A stretch of DNA of 64,000 nucleotides from Basfia succiniciproducens (GTDB lineage Bacteria; Pseudomonadota; Gammaproteobacteria; Enterobacterales; Pasteurellaceae), in assembly GCF_011455875.1 (NCBI RefSeq), contig NZ_CP015031.1, positions 1,717,405 through 1,781,404 on the forward strand, read 5' to 3'. The translations under genes and the position numbers were made by a program. Under the pieces are notes generated by a model that saw only the letters and a list, made by a program, of their open reading frames with translations, made no database searches and had not been told where the DNA came from. Numbering within the stretch: the stretch's first letter is position 1; every line of letters begins with the position of its first letter. Below, one piece after another: positions 48,340-58,614 of the stretch.

Positions 48340-49971
48340 ATGAAAAATCTGACAAAAAGCGCATTATTTATTTCCTTCGTCTGTACCAGCCCTCTCGCCC
48401 TTTCAGCTCCCGACGACAGCAAAACCGAAGCGCTACAAAAACTAGAACAGCAATGTAATGCCCTTAAAGACAGTAACATTCTGAATACTTCAATCAAATC
48501 GGTGAAATGGTTTGCCGGCGGTAATCTGCCGCCCGATGAACAGGCCAGTTTCACCGGCGCAAGCAACAGCAACATTGAAGCCGCGCCGCATTGCGTGGTA
48601 AACGGTGAAATTGAAAAACGTATTGGTGCCGACGGCAAAGAATACGCCATCGGTTTTCAGCTGCGCCTGCCCTCAAACTGGAATAATAAATTTTTATTCC
48701 AGGGCGGCGGCGGTTTGGACGGCTTTATCGCACCGGCGATCGGCTCCATTCCCGCTCACGGTTCAACGGCAACACCTGCGCTAATGAGGGGATATGCGGT
48801 TGTCAGTATGGATAGCGGACATACCGGCGCAAGAGATCCTTCTTTCGCGAAAGACCAACAGGCTCGCTTGAATTTTGCTTACGCCTCTACGGGCAAAGTC
48901 ACCACCGTGGCAAAACAATTAATCGAGCAAATGTATAAAGAACAACCGAAACACAGCTATTTTATGGGCTGTTCAAACGGTGGTCGCGAAGCCATGCACG
49001 CGGCAATGCGTTATCCCCTTGAATTCGACGGCGTGGTTGCCGGCAATCCGGGATTCCGTTTATCTTACGCCGCCGTGGGCGAAGCCTGGGATAATCAACA
49101 GTTTATGAAATATGCACCGACTAATGAACAAGGTGAGAAGATCGTCGCAAACAGTTTAACTCAAGAGGATTTAGATATTGTATCTAAAGCAGTGCTGAAA
49201 CGTTGCGATGCAAAAGACGGTCTGGCGGACGGCGTGATCAACGCCTGGGAAGCCTGTGATTTCAAACCGGAAATGGTGGAAAAAGAAATAGGTAAAGATA
49301 AAGTCGCATTGTTAAACGCTGTTTTTGGCGGAGCGAAAAACAGCCGTGGAGAAAATGTTTATGCTTCCTGGCCTTATGACGCCGGCATTAACAGCAAAGG
49401 TTGGCGAGCATGGAAAATAGGCGATTCACAAACTGCGGTTCCTAACGGACGTAACTTTACAATGGGCGTAGAAAGCTTAACCAATTATTTTATGATGCCG
49501 ATTAGCCCTGATTTTGATCCTATGCAATTCGATTTCGATAAAGATACCCAAAAAGTGGCGCAAATTGCCGGTATGAATGACGCCGATGAAACCGAACTGA
49601 CAACTTTCCAAGCGCGCGGCGGCAAGATGATTATTTTTGAAGGAGTTTCGGATCCGGTATTTTCCGCCCATGATTTGCGTGACTGGTATAACAAGCTGAA
49701 TCAGGATATGAAAGATGCCAATCAATTTGCCCGTGTCTTTATGGTTCCCGGCATGACTCATTGCGGCGGCGGTCCGACTTTAGAAAATTTTGACCCCTTA
49801 ACCGCATTAGAACAATGGACGGATGAAAACAAAGCGCCGGACTTTATTCTTGCAAAAGCGGGCGAAGAATTTCCGAATAAAGAAAAAGAAATGCCTTTAT
49901 GCCCGTATCCACAAGTAGCAACCTATAAAGGCGGCGACAAAAATAAAGCTTCAAGCTTTGAATGTCGTTAA
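48340..49971 (+). CDS. Tannase/feruloyl esterase family hydrolase, secreted
   Basis: The 543-residue product has a Sec signal peptide (cleavage near residue 22, LALSA) and the tannase fold. The nucleophile elbow is GCSNGGREA near residue 205, the acid is Asp in GVSDPVFSAHD near 445, and the base is His in PGMTHCGGGP near 485. Each of the Ser and His is next to a Cys, giving the disulfide that is characteristic of this family. Members cleave ester bonds of gallic or ferulic acid. The true substrate cannot be told. Two GGAGAA ribosome sites precede the ATG. It is alone, with a strong terminator. Confidence 0.85.
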   Translation: MKNLTKSALFISFVCTSPLALSAPDDSKTEALQKLEQQCNALKDSNILNTSIKSVKWFAGGNLPPDEQASFTGASNSNIEAAPHCVVNGEIEKRIGADGKEYAIGFQLRLPSNWNNKFLFQGGGGLDGFIAPAIGSIPAHGSTATPALMRGYAVVSMDSGHTGARDPSFAKDQQARLNFAYASTGKVTTVAKQLIEQMYKEQPKHSYFMGCSNGGREAMHAAMRYPLEFDGVVAGNPGFRLSYAAVGEAWDNQQFMKYAPTNEQGEKIVANSLTQEDLDIVSKAVLKRCDAKDGLADGVINAWEACDFKPEMVEKEIGKDKVALLNAVFGGAKNSRGENVYASWPYDAGINSKGWRAWKIGDSQTAVPNGRNFTMGVESLTNYFMMPISPDFDPMQFDFDKDTQKVAQIAGMNDADETELTTFQARGGKMIIFEGVSDPVFSAHDLRDWYNKLNQDMKDANQFARVFMVPGMTHCGGGPTLENFDPLTALEQWTDENKAPDFILAKAGEEFPNKEKEMPLCPYPQVATYKGGDKNKASSFECR

Positions 49972-50017
49972 TTCTGCAATGCGTTGATGTTGCAAAGTTT
50001 ATGCTATTATAAAGACA

Positions 50018-50050
50018 ATAAGCCGTGATAAAATCACGGCTTATTTTTTA
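50018..50050 (+). terminator. Terminator after the tannase-family gene
   Basis: TAAGCCGTGA (50019-50028) and TCACGGCTTA (50034-50043) form a 10-bp stem, then TTTTTT. recX converges from the other side. Confidence 0.88.
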
Positions 50051-50075
50051 ATATCAATCTCTCACAAACACCGAA

Positions 50076-50537
50076 TTAATAAAACTCATCTTCTGTGCCG
50101 TTGCCGATAAAATCGGCAAAGTCTTCCGCAAAAAATCCGTGAGAAAGCATATAACGCCAGATTTTTTGTTTGTTTTTTGCATCCTGCCGGATCTCGTAAT
50201 CCGGAAATTTTTTTGCCAACACATTAAGCGCGATTTCCGACCAGTCAATATCACATTCCATCAGGGCTTCATCAACGGTTTCGGGCAAAATGCCTTTTAA
50301 CTGCCGAAGTTCCTGCTTAATACGGTTAACACCATAACCCCGTTGAGCTCTCGCCCTTAAATAATTCTCCGTAAAACGTTTGTCACTTTGCCAGTTTTTC
50401 TGTTGCAGTTGAGCCAGCGTGTCCTCAATTTCCTGTTCGGAAAAGGCCTTTTCCTGCATTTTGCAACGAATTTCAAATTCACTGTATTCACGGCGGGACA
50501 ATAAATTTACCGCATAACTGAATGCCAATGTTGTCAT
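50076..50537 (-). CDS. recX: Regulatory protein RecX
   Basis: RecX binds RecA filaments and limits their extension. The 153-residue product has the family's three-helix repeats: AVNLLSRREYSEFEI near residue 9, ENYLRARAQRGYGVNRIKQEL near 57 (cited in part). AAGGATTTC precedes the ATG. It follows recA across a USS terminator, so low-level read-through is its likely source, as in E. coli. Confidence 0.93.
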   Translation of the reverse strand: MTTLAFSYAVNLLSRREYSEFEIRCKMQEKAFSEQEIEDTLAQLQQKNWQSDKRFTENYLRARAQRGYGVNRIKQELRQLKGILPETVDEALMECDIDWSEIALNVLAKKFPDYEIRQDAKNKQKIWRYMLSHGFFAEDFADFIGNGTEDEFY

Positions 50538-50627
50538 AATGAAATCCTTATTATTTAACAGATAAATTTGAAATCTATCGCTGTATTGAACAAAATAATC
50601 AAGTAAGACGGGAAAGAAAAATGATAG

Positions 50628-50657
50628 AAAAAGTGCGGTATTTTTTACCGCACTTTT
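50628..50657 (-). terminator. recA terminator from two uptake signals
   Basis: AAAAGTGCGGTA (50629-50640) and TACCGCACTTTT (50646-50657) are perfect complements around a T5 loop, nine bases after the recA stop. On the minus strand CTATC follows rather than a long T run, so termination may be partial. Confidence 0.7.
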
Positions 50658-50666
50658 GAACGAAAT

Positions 50667-51722
50667 TTATTCGAAATCTTCTTTTTCTTCGCTATTGGTT
50701 TCGATATCGGCTAACAATGCCTGTTCCGGATTTGCCAGCAATTCGGCGCGGATTTTATTTTCCAACTCGGCGGCAACGGTAGGATTTTCCGCTAACCATT
50801 TCATGGCATTCGCTTTACCCTGACCTATTTTATCGCCGTTGTAGGCATACCACGCACCGGATTTATCAACCAGTTTGTGTTTTACCCCAAGTTCGATTAA
50901 TTCGCCGTTTTTAGAGATACCTTCGCCATAAAGAATCTGGAAATCCACTTGGCGGAACGGCGGCGCTAATTTGTTTTTCACTACTTTCACACGGGTTTCA
51001 TTACCGATGATTTCATCACCGTCTTTTACCGCGCCTACGCGGCGAATATCTAAACGTACGGACGAATAGAATTTCAACGCATTACCGCCGGTAGTGGTTT
51101 CCGGGTTACCGAACATAACACCAATCTTCATACGGATTTGGTTGATAAATACCACTAAACAATTGGCGTTTTTAATCTGACCGGTTAATTTACGCAAAGC
51201 CTGAGACATTAAACGGGCTTGCAAACCAACATGCGAATCGCCCATGTCACCTTCAATTTCCGCTTTCGGGGTTAAGGCGGCCACCGAGTCCACAATAATC
51301 ACATCCACTGCGCCGGAACGAACCAACGCATCGCAAATTTCCAATGCCTGTTCTCCGTTATCGGGTTGAGAAACTAATAATTCTTTAACGTCAACACCTA
51401 ATTTTGCGGCATAAATCGGATCTAACGCATGTTCAGCATCAATAAATGCACAAACCTTGCCTGCTTTTTGCGCCTGCGCGATAACGGACAGAGTTAATGT
51501 GGTTTTACCTGAAGATTCCGGCCCGAAAATTTCAACGACACGCCCCATTGGCAAGCCGCCGATACCAAGCGCCACATCCAAACCGATTGAGCCGGTTGAA
51601 ATTGACTCTACGTCAAGCGCTTGCGTATCGCCTAATTTCATAATTGCGCCTTTACCAAATTGTTTTTCAATTTGACCTAAAGCGGCAGCCAGCGCTTTGG
51701 ATTTTTCATCATTCGTTGCCAT
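50667..51722 (-). CDS. recA: Recombinase RecA
   Basis: RecA forms filaments on single-stranded DNA, drives strand exchange in repair and transformation, and triggers LexA cleavage. The 351-residue product has Walker A GPESSGKT (67-74), Walker [11 protein letters not shown] near 140, the L1 and L2 DNA loops ([18 protein letters not shown] near 155; [17 protein letters not shown] near 205) and an acidic C-terminal tail. AGAGG precedes the ATG. A LexA box overlaps its promoter. Confidence 0.98.
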   Translation of the reverse strand: MATNDEKSKALAAALGQIEKQFGKGAIMKLGDTQALDVESISTGSIGLDVALGIGGLPMGRVVEIFGPESSGKTTLTLSVIAQAQKAGKVCAFIDAEHALDPIYAAKLGVDVKELLVSQPDNGEQALEICDALVRSGAVDVIIVDSVAALTPKAEIEGDMGDSHVGLQARLMSQALRKLTGQIKNANCLVVFINQIRMKIGVMFGNPETTTGGNALKFYSSVRLDIRRVGAVKDGDEIIGNETRVKVVKNKLAPPFRQVDFQILYGEGISKNGELIELGVKHKLVDKSGAWYAYNGDKIGQGKANAMKWLAENPTVAAELENKIRAELLANPEQALLADIETNSEEKEDFE

Positions 51723-51766
51723 GTATAACCTCTGTCAAATAAAGTCATTCTCAAAATTTGTGGTGT

Positions 51767-51795
51767 ATAATAACTGGTATAATATACAGTATCAA
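51767..51795 (-). promoter_or_regulatory. recA promoter
   Basis: On the minus strand TTGATA (51790-51795) and TATTAT (51767-51772) are 17 bp apart, and the spacer is filled by the LexA box. Confidence 0.8.
51774..51789. promoter_or_regulatory. LexA (SOS) box of recA
   Basis: On the minus strand CTGTATATTATACCAG matches the consensus CTGT-N8-ACAG with one mismatch (CCAG for ACAG) and an alternating AT core. It lies between -35 and -10, where a repressor would block polymerase. Confidence 0.85.
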
Positions 51796-51936
51796 GAGAA
51801 ATTTTGATCTTTTTCATGCGTTTATTAAATTTTGCGATCCTGCGCGCAAAAATAAAATAAAAGGCGGATATTCGAAATCCGCCGTGCAATTCAGTATAAT
51901 AACCCGTCAAGTTAATTAACCAACTGAGTGAACGTA

Positions 51937-54513
51937 ATGGAAAACCTCGATCAACATACGCCCATGATGCGTCAATATCTCGCCTTAAAAGCGGAAAATC
52001 CGGATATTTTGTTATTCTACCGAATGGGGGATTTTTATGAGCTTTTTTATGACGACGCAAAAAAAGCGGCGGCATTGCTGGATATTTCCCTGACCAAACG
52101 AGGTCAGTCCGCCGGACAGCCGATCCCTATGGCGGGTGTGCCTTATCATGCGGTGGAAGGTTATCTCGCTAAGCTGGTCCAGTTGGGCGAATCGGTGGCT
52201 ATTTGCGAACAAATCGGCGATCCGGCGCTCAGTAAGGGTCCGGTAGAACGCAAAATCGTTCGAATTGTTACGCCCGGTACCGTCAGTGATGAAAATCTGC
52301 TGCCGGAACGACAAGACAACTTAATCGTCGCCGTTTATCAGGAAAAAGATAAATTCGGGCTGGCGACCTTAGATATGGCCTCCGGCCGCTTCCAAATCAG
52401 CGAGCCTGAAAGCGCGGAGAGCCTGAAAGCCGAATTACAGCGCCTTGCGCCCGCCGAATTGCTCTACTGCGAAGACTTTGCGGATATGCAACTTATTGAA
52501 CATTACAAAGGCTTACGCCGGCGCCCGATTTGGGAATTCGAATTAGGTACGGCGGTACAGTTGCTTAACCGTCAGTTCGGCACAAAAGATTTACGCGGTT
52601 TCGGGGTTGAAAAAGCGATTTTAGGCTTGTGCGCGGCAGGTTGTTTACTACAATATGCGAAAGAAACCCAGCGCACCGCATTGCCTCATATTCAGAGCAT
52701 TACATTAATTCAGAATAACGAAAATATTCAGCTGGATGCGGCAACCCGACGTAATCTGGAATTGACTCAAAATCTGGCCGGCGGTACGGAAAACACATTG
52801 GCATCCGTGCTTGATAAATGCGTTACCCCCATGGGCAGCCGCTTGTTGAAACGCTGGATTCATCAGCCTATCCGCCATATACAGAAATTACGGCAACGCC
52901 AGCAAATCATTAGCGAAATTATCCAATTGGATTTAATCGGCGAGCTGCAACCTTACTTGCAGCAAGTCGGCGATATGGAACGTATTCTCGCCCGCGTAGC
53001 GTTACGTACGGCCCGCCCCCGCGATTTAACCCGTTTACGTACGGCGCTGGAACAAATTCCGGCAATTAAAGACATTCTCAAAAATTCGCCAAAATTTACC
53101 GCACTTTTGCAGCAAATCGGCGATTTTGACGAACTTTTTGCATTATTGCAGCAGGCGATTATCGACAATCCGCCGTTACTCATCCGTGACGGCGGCGTAA
53201 TTGCCGAAGGTTATAATGCGGAGTTGGACGAATGGCGGGCGCTGTCTGACGGCGCCACTAAATATTTAGAAGATTTGGAAATCCGCGAACGCGAATCCAC
53301 CGGTATTGATACGCTGAAAGTCGGTTTTAATGCCGTACACGGTTATTATATTCAAATCAGCCAGGGGCAGGCTCATAAAGCGCCGATTCATTACGTTCGG
53401 CGGCAAACCTTAAAAAACGCGGAACGTTTTATTATTCCCGAATTAAAAACCTATGAAGATAAAGTATTAAAGGCAAAAGGCGCTTCGCTTGCTCTGGAAA
53501 AACAACTCTATGACGCACTTTTCGACCGATTGTTACCGCACTTGGGCGCATTACAACTGGCGAGTTTGACCTTATCGGCACTAGACGTATTAACGAATCT
53601 GGCGGAACGGGCGGAAACCCTGAATTATGTTGCGCCGGATTTCAGCGATGAAATCGGGGTTAAAATCGAAAACGGTCGTCATCCTGTTGTAGAGCAAGTG
53701 TTAAAAGAACCCTTTATTGCCAATCCGGTAGATTTAAATCAGCAGCGCCATTTATTGATTATTACCGGTCCGAATATGGGCGGTAAGAGCACCTATATGC
53801 GGCAAACCGCTCTCATTACGTTAATGGCCTATATCGGCAGTTTCGTGCCGGCGGAAAGCGCTTTGATAGGCCCTATTGATCGCATATTCACCCGTATCGG
53901 CGCCTCCGACGATTTGGCTTCGGGCCGCTCAACCTTTATGGTGGAAATGACGGAGATGGCAAATATTCTGCACCAGGCCGGCGCAAACAGTTTAGTGTTA
54001 ATTGATGAAATCGGGCGGGGAACTTCAACCTATGACGGTTTGTCGCTCGCCTGGGCCTGTGCGGAATGGTTAGCCAAAAAACTGCGTTCTTTAACTTTGT
54101 TCGCCACCCATTATTTCGAATTAACCGTGTTACCGGAGCAACTTGCGGGGACCGCAAACGTGCATTTAGACGCTTTGGAGCACGGTGACAGCATTGCTTT
54201 TATGCACGCCGTACAAGACGGAGCGGCTAGCAAAAGCTACGGTTTGGCGGTTGCCGCACTGGCAGGTGTACCAAAAAATGTAGTAAAACTGGCAAAACAG
54301 AAATTAGCGAATTTAGAAAAATTATCGCAGCAAAGTGCGGATCAAAAATTACAGGATTTGCGCGCCATAAACCAAAATCAGGGCGAACTGAATCTGATGG
54401 AAGAAGAAGACGGCAAAAATGCCGCCCTTGAAATGCTGGCTCAGCTTGACCCCGACGATCTCAGTCCGAAACAGGCGCTGGCTTATTTGTATCAGTTGAA
54501 AAAATTACTCTGA
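51937..54513 (+). CDS. mutS: DNA mismatch repair protein MutS
   Basis: MutS recognises mismatches and starts repair with MutL. The 858-residue product has the N-terminal mismatch-binding domain ([15 protein letters not shown] near 27, whose Phe wedges at the mismatch), core clamp, and ATPase with Walker [10 protein letters not shown] near 614, [16 protein letters not shown] near 650, and [12 protein letters not shown] near 690. The ATG at 51937 has GAG nine bases before; a GTG at 51928 (three codons upstream) matches the E. coli N-terminus equally and cannot be excluded. It is divergent from recA. Confidence 0.96.
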   Translation: MENLDQHTPMMRQYLALKAENPDILLFYRMGDFYELFYDDAKKAAALLDISLTKRGQSAGQPIPMAGVPYHAVEGYLAKLVQLGESVAICEQIGDPALSKGPVERKIVRIVTPGTVSDENLLPERQDNLIVAVYQEKDKFGLATLDMASGRFQISEPESAESLKAELQRLAPAELLYCEDFADMQLIEHYKGLRRRPIWEFELGTAVQLLNRQFGTKDLRGFGVEKAILGLCAAGCLLQYAKETQRTALPHIQSITLIQNNENIQLDAATRRNLELTQNLAGGTENTLASVLDKCVTPMGSRLLKRWIHQPIRHIQKLRQRQQIISEIIQLDLIGELQPYLQQVGDMERILARVALRTARPRDLTRLRTALEQIPAIKDILKNSPKFTALLQQIGDFDELFALLQQAIIDNPPLLIRDGGVIAEGYNAELDEWRALSDGATKYLEDLEIRERESTGIDTLKVGFNAVHGYYIQISQGQAHKAPIHYVRRQTLKNAERFIIPELKTYEDKVLKAKGASLALEKQLYDALFDRLLPHLGALQLASLTLSALDVLTNLAERAETLNYVAPDFSDEIGVKIENGRHPVVEQVLKEPFIANPVDLNQQRHLLIITGPNMGGKSTYMRQTALITLMAYIGSFVPAESALIGPIDRIFTRIGASDDLASGRSTFMVEMTEMANILHQAGANSLVLIDEIGRGTSTYDGLSLAWACAEWLAKKLRSLTLFATHYFELTVLPEQLAGTANVHLDALEHGDSIAFMHAVQDGAASKSYGLAVAALAGVPKNVVKLAKQKLANLEKLSQQSADQKLQDLRAINQNQGELNLMEEEDGKNAALEMLAQLDPDDLSPKQALAYLYQLKKLL

Positions 54514-54518
54514 TTTGC

Positions 54519-54548
54519 ACCGCACTTTTAAAAGTGTGGTCTTTTTTT
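54519..54548 (+). terminator. mutS terminator from a USS and a decayed USS
   Basis: ACCGCACTTTT (54519-54529) and AAAAGTGTGGT (54530-54540; one base from the USS core) are followed by CTTTTTTT. Confidence 0.75.
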
Positions 54549-54584
54549 CCGGATTTTTAATCCGTTATTTTGTTTGCAAGCTAT

Positions 54585-55002
54585 ATGATGACCGTTAAAG
54601 AACGCTTATTTCATGCCGTTTTGTTTGAAGCCGGCGCAATTATCCTTTCCGTTTTATTTATTTGGCTGACTACCGGCAAATCGGGAATGGTCGAATCCGC
54701 CTCTATGATTCTGATTTCCTTTATCGCCATGGTTTGGAATATGATTTTTAACTGGATTTTTGATAAATTTTTCACCTTTCCAAAGCAATACCGCACGGCA
54801 AAATTACGTTTATTTCATACCATCGCATTTGAAACGGGCTTATTAATTTTTACCATTCCCGTTATCGCTTATTTTTTAGCGGTGGATTGGTTTACCGCCT
54901 TTTTGATGGATGTCGGGATTTCCATCACAATTATGCTGTACGGCTATTTTTTTTAACCGGGGTTACGATCATCTGCGGGCGACGCTAATAAACAAGCGCT
55001 GA
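54585..55002 (+). pseudogene. PACE family efflux transporter, frameshifted in a T8 run
   Basis: PACE proteins export biocides such as chlorhexidine with four membrane helices in two BTP domains. The open frame (to 54956) starts MMTVKERLFHAVLFEAGA and has the second repeat RLFHTIAFETGLLIF near residue 75, with WNMIFNWIFDKFF between. It stops within the fourth helix, just after a run of eight T (54947-54954). One T fewer would continue the frame as NRGYDHLRATLINKR to a TGA at 55000-55002, and this continuation has the family's FN-x-x-YD-x-x-R motif. So it is a broken or phase-variable gene, or a sequencing slip. Either ATG (54585, 54588) may start it. Confidence 0.8.
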
Positions 55003-55010
55003 CAAGGCGT

Positions 55011-55051
55011 AAACAAAAAATAAGGCTTGTAACGTTACTGCTACAAGCCTT
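55011..55051 (-). terminator. Terminator after ngt
   Basis: AAGGCTTGTA (55022-55031) and TACAAGCCTT (55042-55051) pair over 10 bp; on the minus strand ATTTTTTG follows. Confidence 0.85.
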
Positions 55052-55110
55052 AATTAAGAAATATTGAAATCACAAAAAACGAGATTTTTCTACCGCACTT
55101 TTCCCGTTAT

Positions 55111-57006
55111 TTATTCGGCGATCTCAAGTTGTACCTGATTTTCGCTTGCCCATTCTTTTAACTTCGCCAGTAAGACAGTGCCCATTGGTCGCGGATCACC
55201 GGTAAACAGCGTTTTCAGACCGTTATTTTCAATAATATGACGACGTAATGCTAAACGCTCCCGATGATTTTCCGCCAAACGAATCGCCCGCTCAACATAT
55301 TCGTCGACCGTATTGGCGATCAGCCATTCCGGCAGCCCAAGACGTTTGAACAGCCCTTCATCGATATGTTCGTGCACTTCAGGTCCGGTTTTACACACGC
55401 CCACCAGCCCCAGAGTAACCATATCGATAATGCCGTTGGTATTGCCGAACGGGAACGGGTTTACCATCATATCGCAGCCACGTAAGATTTCGAGATATTG
55501 GTGGTATGGCGAATGCGGATGCGCCGTGGCCGAATCACCGAGATAAGTTTTAACAAAACGTTCCACGTAAGGATGCGTAATTCCTTGCGATTGACCTAAA
55601 GCAAAATGAAAATGCACTTTAACTTTAGCCCGGTCACGAATGGCTTTTAACGCTTCTAAGAAATAAGGATTTAGCTTCATAGTGGTCGAAGCAATGCCTA
55701 TATTGACCACGTCCGGGTTTTCACGCAGATTATAATCGACTTTTTCCGGCGCCAATGCGGAAGGCACATAAGGCAGGGCGTCTTTCGGCAAACGCAACAA
55801 TTTCTCGCTGAAACATTGCTCCGAACCCACGTAATCGTCTTCCACAATCACATAGTCAATAAACGGAGAATGGGTTGTCGCCGGATGTCCTAAAGCGATA
55901 ACCTGAATCGGCGCATAACGTATATTGCTGGCAAAAATAGGTAATAAATCCATGCCGATACTCGGCATATAGAATACCGCCGCACCGTTTTCTTCACAAA
56001 GATTGCGCAAAAAGGCTAATTTCTCAATCAGATTATTGCCGGCGACCTCATGAAATTCATCAAATACCTCGCGACCTTTTTGATCCACGGATTCATTACC
56101 CAAGCCGATTAAATAAAAATGTTCGCGGGCGGCAATCATTGATGTGGAATGAGTCCGATAAATCGAATGGGCGGCATGGAAATGTTCAAGCAATACCACC
56201 ATAACCGGCTTGCCGTTACGATAACCCAATTTTTTCACATCGCGATCCTGCAAACCTGCTTCTAAAACATGGCGGCGAATCACTTGGTTTAGGGCGTTTT
56301 TCACCCAATGTTTATTTTCCGCCACATCATAACTGCAATGCATATACACATCATGAGTAATACTGCTCGGTACATTATTTAAATTCGGCAGCTGCGCCAA
56401 TTTTTCCGGCAGCCATTGCAAAATTAACGCCCGTTTGGAAAAGGCCGTTGCGGTACCGATAAAACGCGGCGATTGCAGAGCAAAACAAAGGGAAACGCAG
56501 ATATTCGCATCTACATTCCATAATGTATCCAAATTAATATTCAGATTGGATTCAGGAAAATAGAGAATACAGAATTTTAATAATGCCGATCTGTTGGCTT
56601 CTAAATGAACTTCCGACGAAATACGGTCAGGATTTTGGTTATACACCTGTAATACGTGATCCGCATTGATATAAGGAGAACTGGCGAAGATTAACGACAT
56701 CCAGCGTTGAAATAAAAAGAAACGCTGCGCACCGGATTCAGAAATATTTAACTCTTTGTCGCTGAACAAAGTTGTAATTGCCGTTGCCATGCGGGTACAA
56801 AAATAAACTATTTTATCCTGCTGTAAATTCGCCTCCGCCAACTGTTTTGGCATTTGGAATTCAATATCATTGATGTTGCCAAAATTGCTGTCCAGTTTGC
56901 CCAGAATACTTAGCAGTTCCGTACAAGCCGATTCGTAGGATTTATCCGCCACCGCTTGTTCAAAACGCTCAACACTAGGATTTACTTGAGTTTTATTTTC
57001 CGACAT
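55111..57006 (-). CDS. ngt: Cytoplasmic protein N-glucosyltransferase (HMW1C-like)
   Basis: This 631-residue protein resembles Actinobacillus pleuropneumoniae HMW1C/NGT over its whole length. NGT is a cytoplasmic GT41 enzyme that adds glucose from UDP-glucose to Asn in NX(S/T) of adhesins. It has an all-helical N-terminal domain (CTRMATAITTLFSD near 70, HCSYD near 226) and the GT-B fold. Matches include LEHFHAAHSIYRTHSTSMIA near 275, ASTTMKLNPYFLEALKA near 447 (its Lys corresponds to the UDP-binding Lys441) and NPFPFGNTNGIIDMV near 520-534 (Asn and Asp of the UDP site). GGGAG precedes the ATG. It follows rimO by 61 bases; the expected agt is absent downstream. Confidence 0.93.
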   Translation of the reverse strand: MSENKTQVNPSVERFEQAVADKSYESACTELLSILGKLDSNFGNINDIEFQMPKQLAEANLQQDKIVYFCTRMATAITTLFSDKELNISESGAQRFFLFQRWMSLIFASSPYINADHVLQVYNQNPDRISSEVHLEANRSALLKFCILYFPESNLNINLDTLWNVDANICVSLCFALQSPRFIGTATAFSKRALILQWLPEKLAQLPNLNNVPSSITHDVYMHCSYDVAENKHWVKNALNQVIRRHVLEAGLQDRDVKKLGYRNGKPVMVVLLEHFHAAHSIYRTHSTSMIAAREHFYLIGLGNESVDQKGREVFDEFHEVAGNNLIEKLAFLRNLCEENGAAVFYMPSIGMDLLPIFASNIRYAPIQVIALGHPATTHSPFIDYVIVEDDYVGSEQCFSEKLLRLPKDALPYVPSALAPEKVDYNLRENPDVVNIGIASTTMKLNPYFLEALKAIRDRAKVKVHFHFALGQSQGITHPYVERFVKTYLGDSATAHPHSPYHQYLEILRGCDMMVNPFPFGNTNGIIDMVTLGLVGVCKTGPEVHEHIDEGLFKRLGLPEWLIANTVDEYVERAIRLAENHRERLALRRHIIENNGLKTLFTGDPRPMGTVLLAKLKEWASENQVQLEIAE

Positions 57007-57030
57007 AACTTCTCCCTAAATTCAAATTAA

Positions 57031-57057
57031 GGCTTGTTACCCCAAGAATAACAAGCC
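57031..57057 (-). other. Hairpin between rimO and ngt
   Basis: GGCTTGTTA (57031-57039) and TAACAAGCC (57049-57057) are complements. No clear T-run follows, so it may moderate rather than end transcription. Its GGCTTGT arm resembles the ngt terminator. Confidence 0.45.
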
Positions 57058-57067
57058 CCACCGTTTT

Positions 57068-58402
57068 TTAACAAGTTCCCCACAGATCGTATTCGTCCGC
57101 ATTGGTAATAGCGACCTGAATAATATCCCCGATTTTCACCGCGCTTTCACTCAGATTATCAACATAAACCACGCCGTCAATTTCCGGCGCATCCGCCATT
57201 GAACGGCCGATAATACCGTCTTCGTCAATATCATCAATAATAACCGGCAATGTTTTTCCGATTTTTTGCTGTAAACGTTGCGCGGAGATTTGTTGCTGCA
57301 GCTCCATAAAACGTTGGAAACGCTGTTCTTTTACCTCTTCCGGCACCTGATCCGCCATATCGGTGGCAACCGCGCCTTCCACCGGGCTGAATTTAAAACA
57401 GCCCACGCGGTCTAACTGCGCTTCTTGTAAGAAGTCTAACAACATTTGGAAATCTTCTTCCGTTTCGCCCGGGAAGCCTACGATAAAGGTTGAACGCAGA
57501 GTTAATTCGGGGCAAATTTCACGCCATTTTTTAATACGTTCCAACACACGCTCTACCGAACCGGGGCGCTTCATCGCTTTTAATACTTTCGGGCTGGCGT
57601 GTTGAAGCGGAATATCCAGATAAGGCAGAATTTTACCTTCCGCCATTAAGGGAATCAGATCGTCCACATGCGGATAAGGATAAACGTAATGCAAGCGAAT
57701 CCAGGCACCTAGCGTACCTAATTGTCGACACAAGGTGATTAAATTATTTTTGATCGGCGCACCGTTCCAGAAAACGGTTTTATTCTGATTTTCTTTGCTT
57801 TGATCCAGCGCGTATGCGGAAGTATCCTGCGACACCACCAACAATTCTTTCACACCCGAATCCACCAGGCGTTTCGCTTCGTCTAACACTTGAGTAATCG
57901 GACGACTATCCAAATCGCCGCGCAAGGAAGGAATAATACAGAATGTACACTTGTGATCGCAACCTTCCGAAATTTTTAAATAGGCATAATGTTTCGGCGT
58001 TAATTTCACCCCTTGCGCAGGCACCAAACTGGTGTATGGGTTGCGTTCGGGTCGCGGCACGTATTTATGCACGTGTTCCATCACCGCTTCATAACTATGA
58101 GGACCGGTGATTTCCAAAACTTTCGGATGCACCTCACGAATTTGGTTTTCTTTTGCCCCTAAACAGCCCGTCACTATCACTTTACCGTTTTCTTCCAGCG
58201 CTTCACCGATCGCTTCTAAAGATTCTTGTACCGCACTGTCAATAAAACCGCAGGTATTGACAATAACTAAATCCGCATTTTCATAAGTCGGAATAATGTT
58301 GTAACCGTCGGTACGTAACTCGGTCAAAATACGTTCGGAATCCACTAGATTTTTAGGACAGCCTAAACTCACAAAACCAATATTCGGTGCTGAATAACTC
58401 AT
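57068..58402 (-). CDS. rimO: Ribosomal protein S12 methylthiotransferase
   Basis: RimO adds a methylthio group to Asp88 (E. coli numbering) of ribosomal protein S12 with radical SAM chemistry. The 444-residue product has the N-terminal UPF0004 domain ([16 protein letters not shown] near residue 9, with Cys residues for the second cluster at about 16, 52 and 81), the radical [11 protein letters not shown] near 148, and a C-terminal TRAM domain near 376-440. I chose the ATG at 58402 with GAG nine bases upstream. It is the first gene of the rimO-ngt unit, the order reported for Actinobacillus. Confidence 0.95.
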   Translation of the reverse strand: MSYSAPNIGFVSLGCPKNLVDSERILTELRTDGYNIIPTYENADLVIVNTCGFIDSAVQESLEAIGEALEENGKVIVTGCLGAKENQIREVHPKVLEITGPHSYEAVMEHVHKYVPRPERNPYTSLVPAQGVKLTPKHYAYLKISEGCDHKCTFCIIPSLRGDLDSRPITQVLDEAKRLVDSGVKELLVVSQDTSAYALDQSKENQNKTVFWNGAPIKNNLITLCRQLGTLGAWIRLHYVYPYPHVDDLIPLMAEGKILPYLDIPLQHASPKVLKAMKRPGSVERVLERIKKWREICPELTLRSTFIVGFPGETEEDFQMLLDFLQEAQLDRVGCFKFSPVEGAVATDMADQVPEEVKEQRFQRFMELQQQISAQRLQQKIGKTLPVIIDDIDEDGIIGRSMADAPEIDGVVYVDNLSESAVKIGDIIQVAITNADEYDLWGTC

Positions 58403-58614
58403 AAAATATCTCACAATAACGGAAGTAAAGAGGCTGCTCTTTTATTCAATGAGCAGCCTATAAGAAAAAGTTGCTCATTGTACAAAAATTATCAACGAAA
58501 GGCGAGCGGTTGAAATAAAATCTCTGTAAAGATCTGTCAGGGCTTCGGCACTTTAAATGATTTAACCGAGTAACATAAATAATCTAATAATTGTGCCGAT
58601 AATACCTGCGGACT

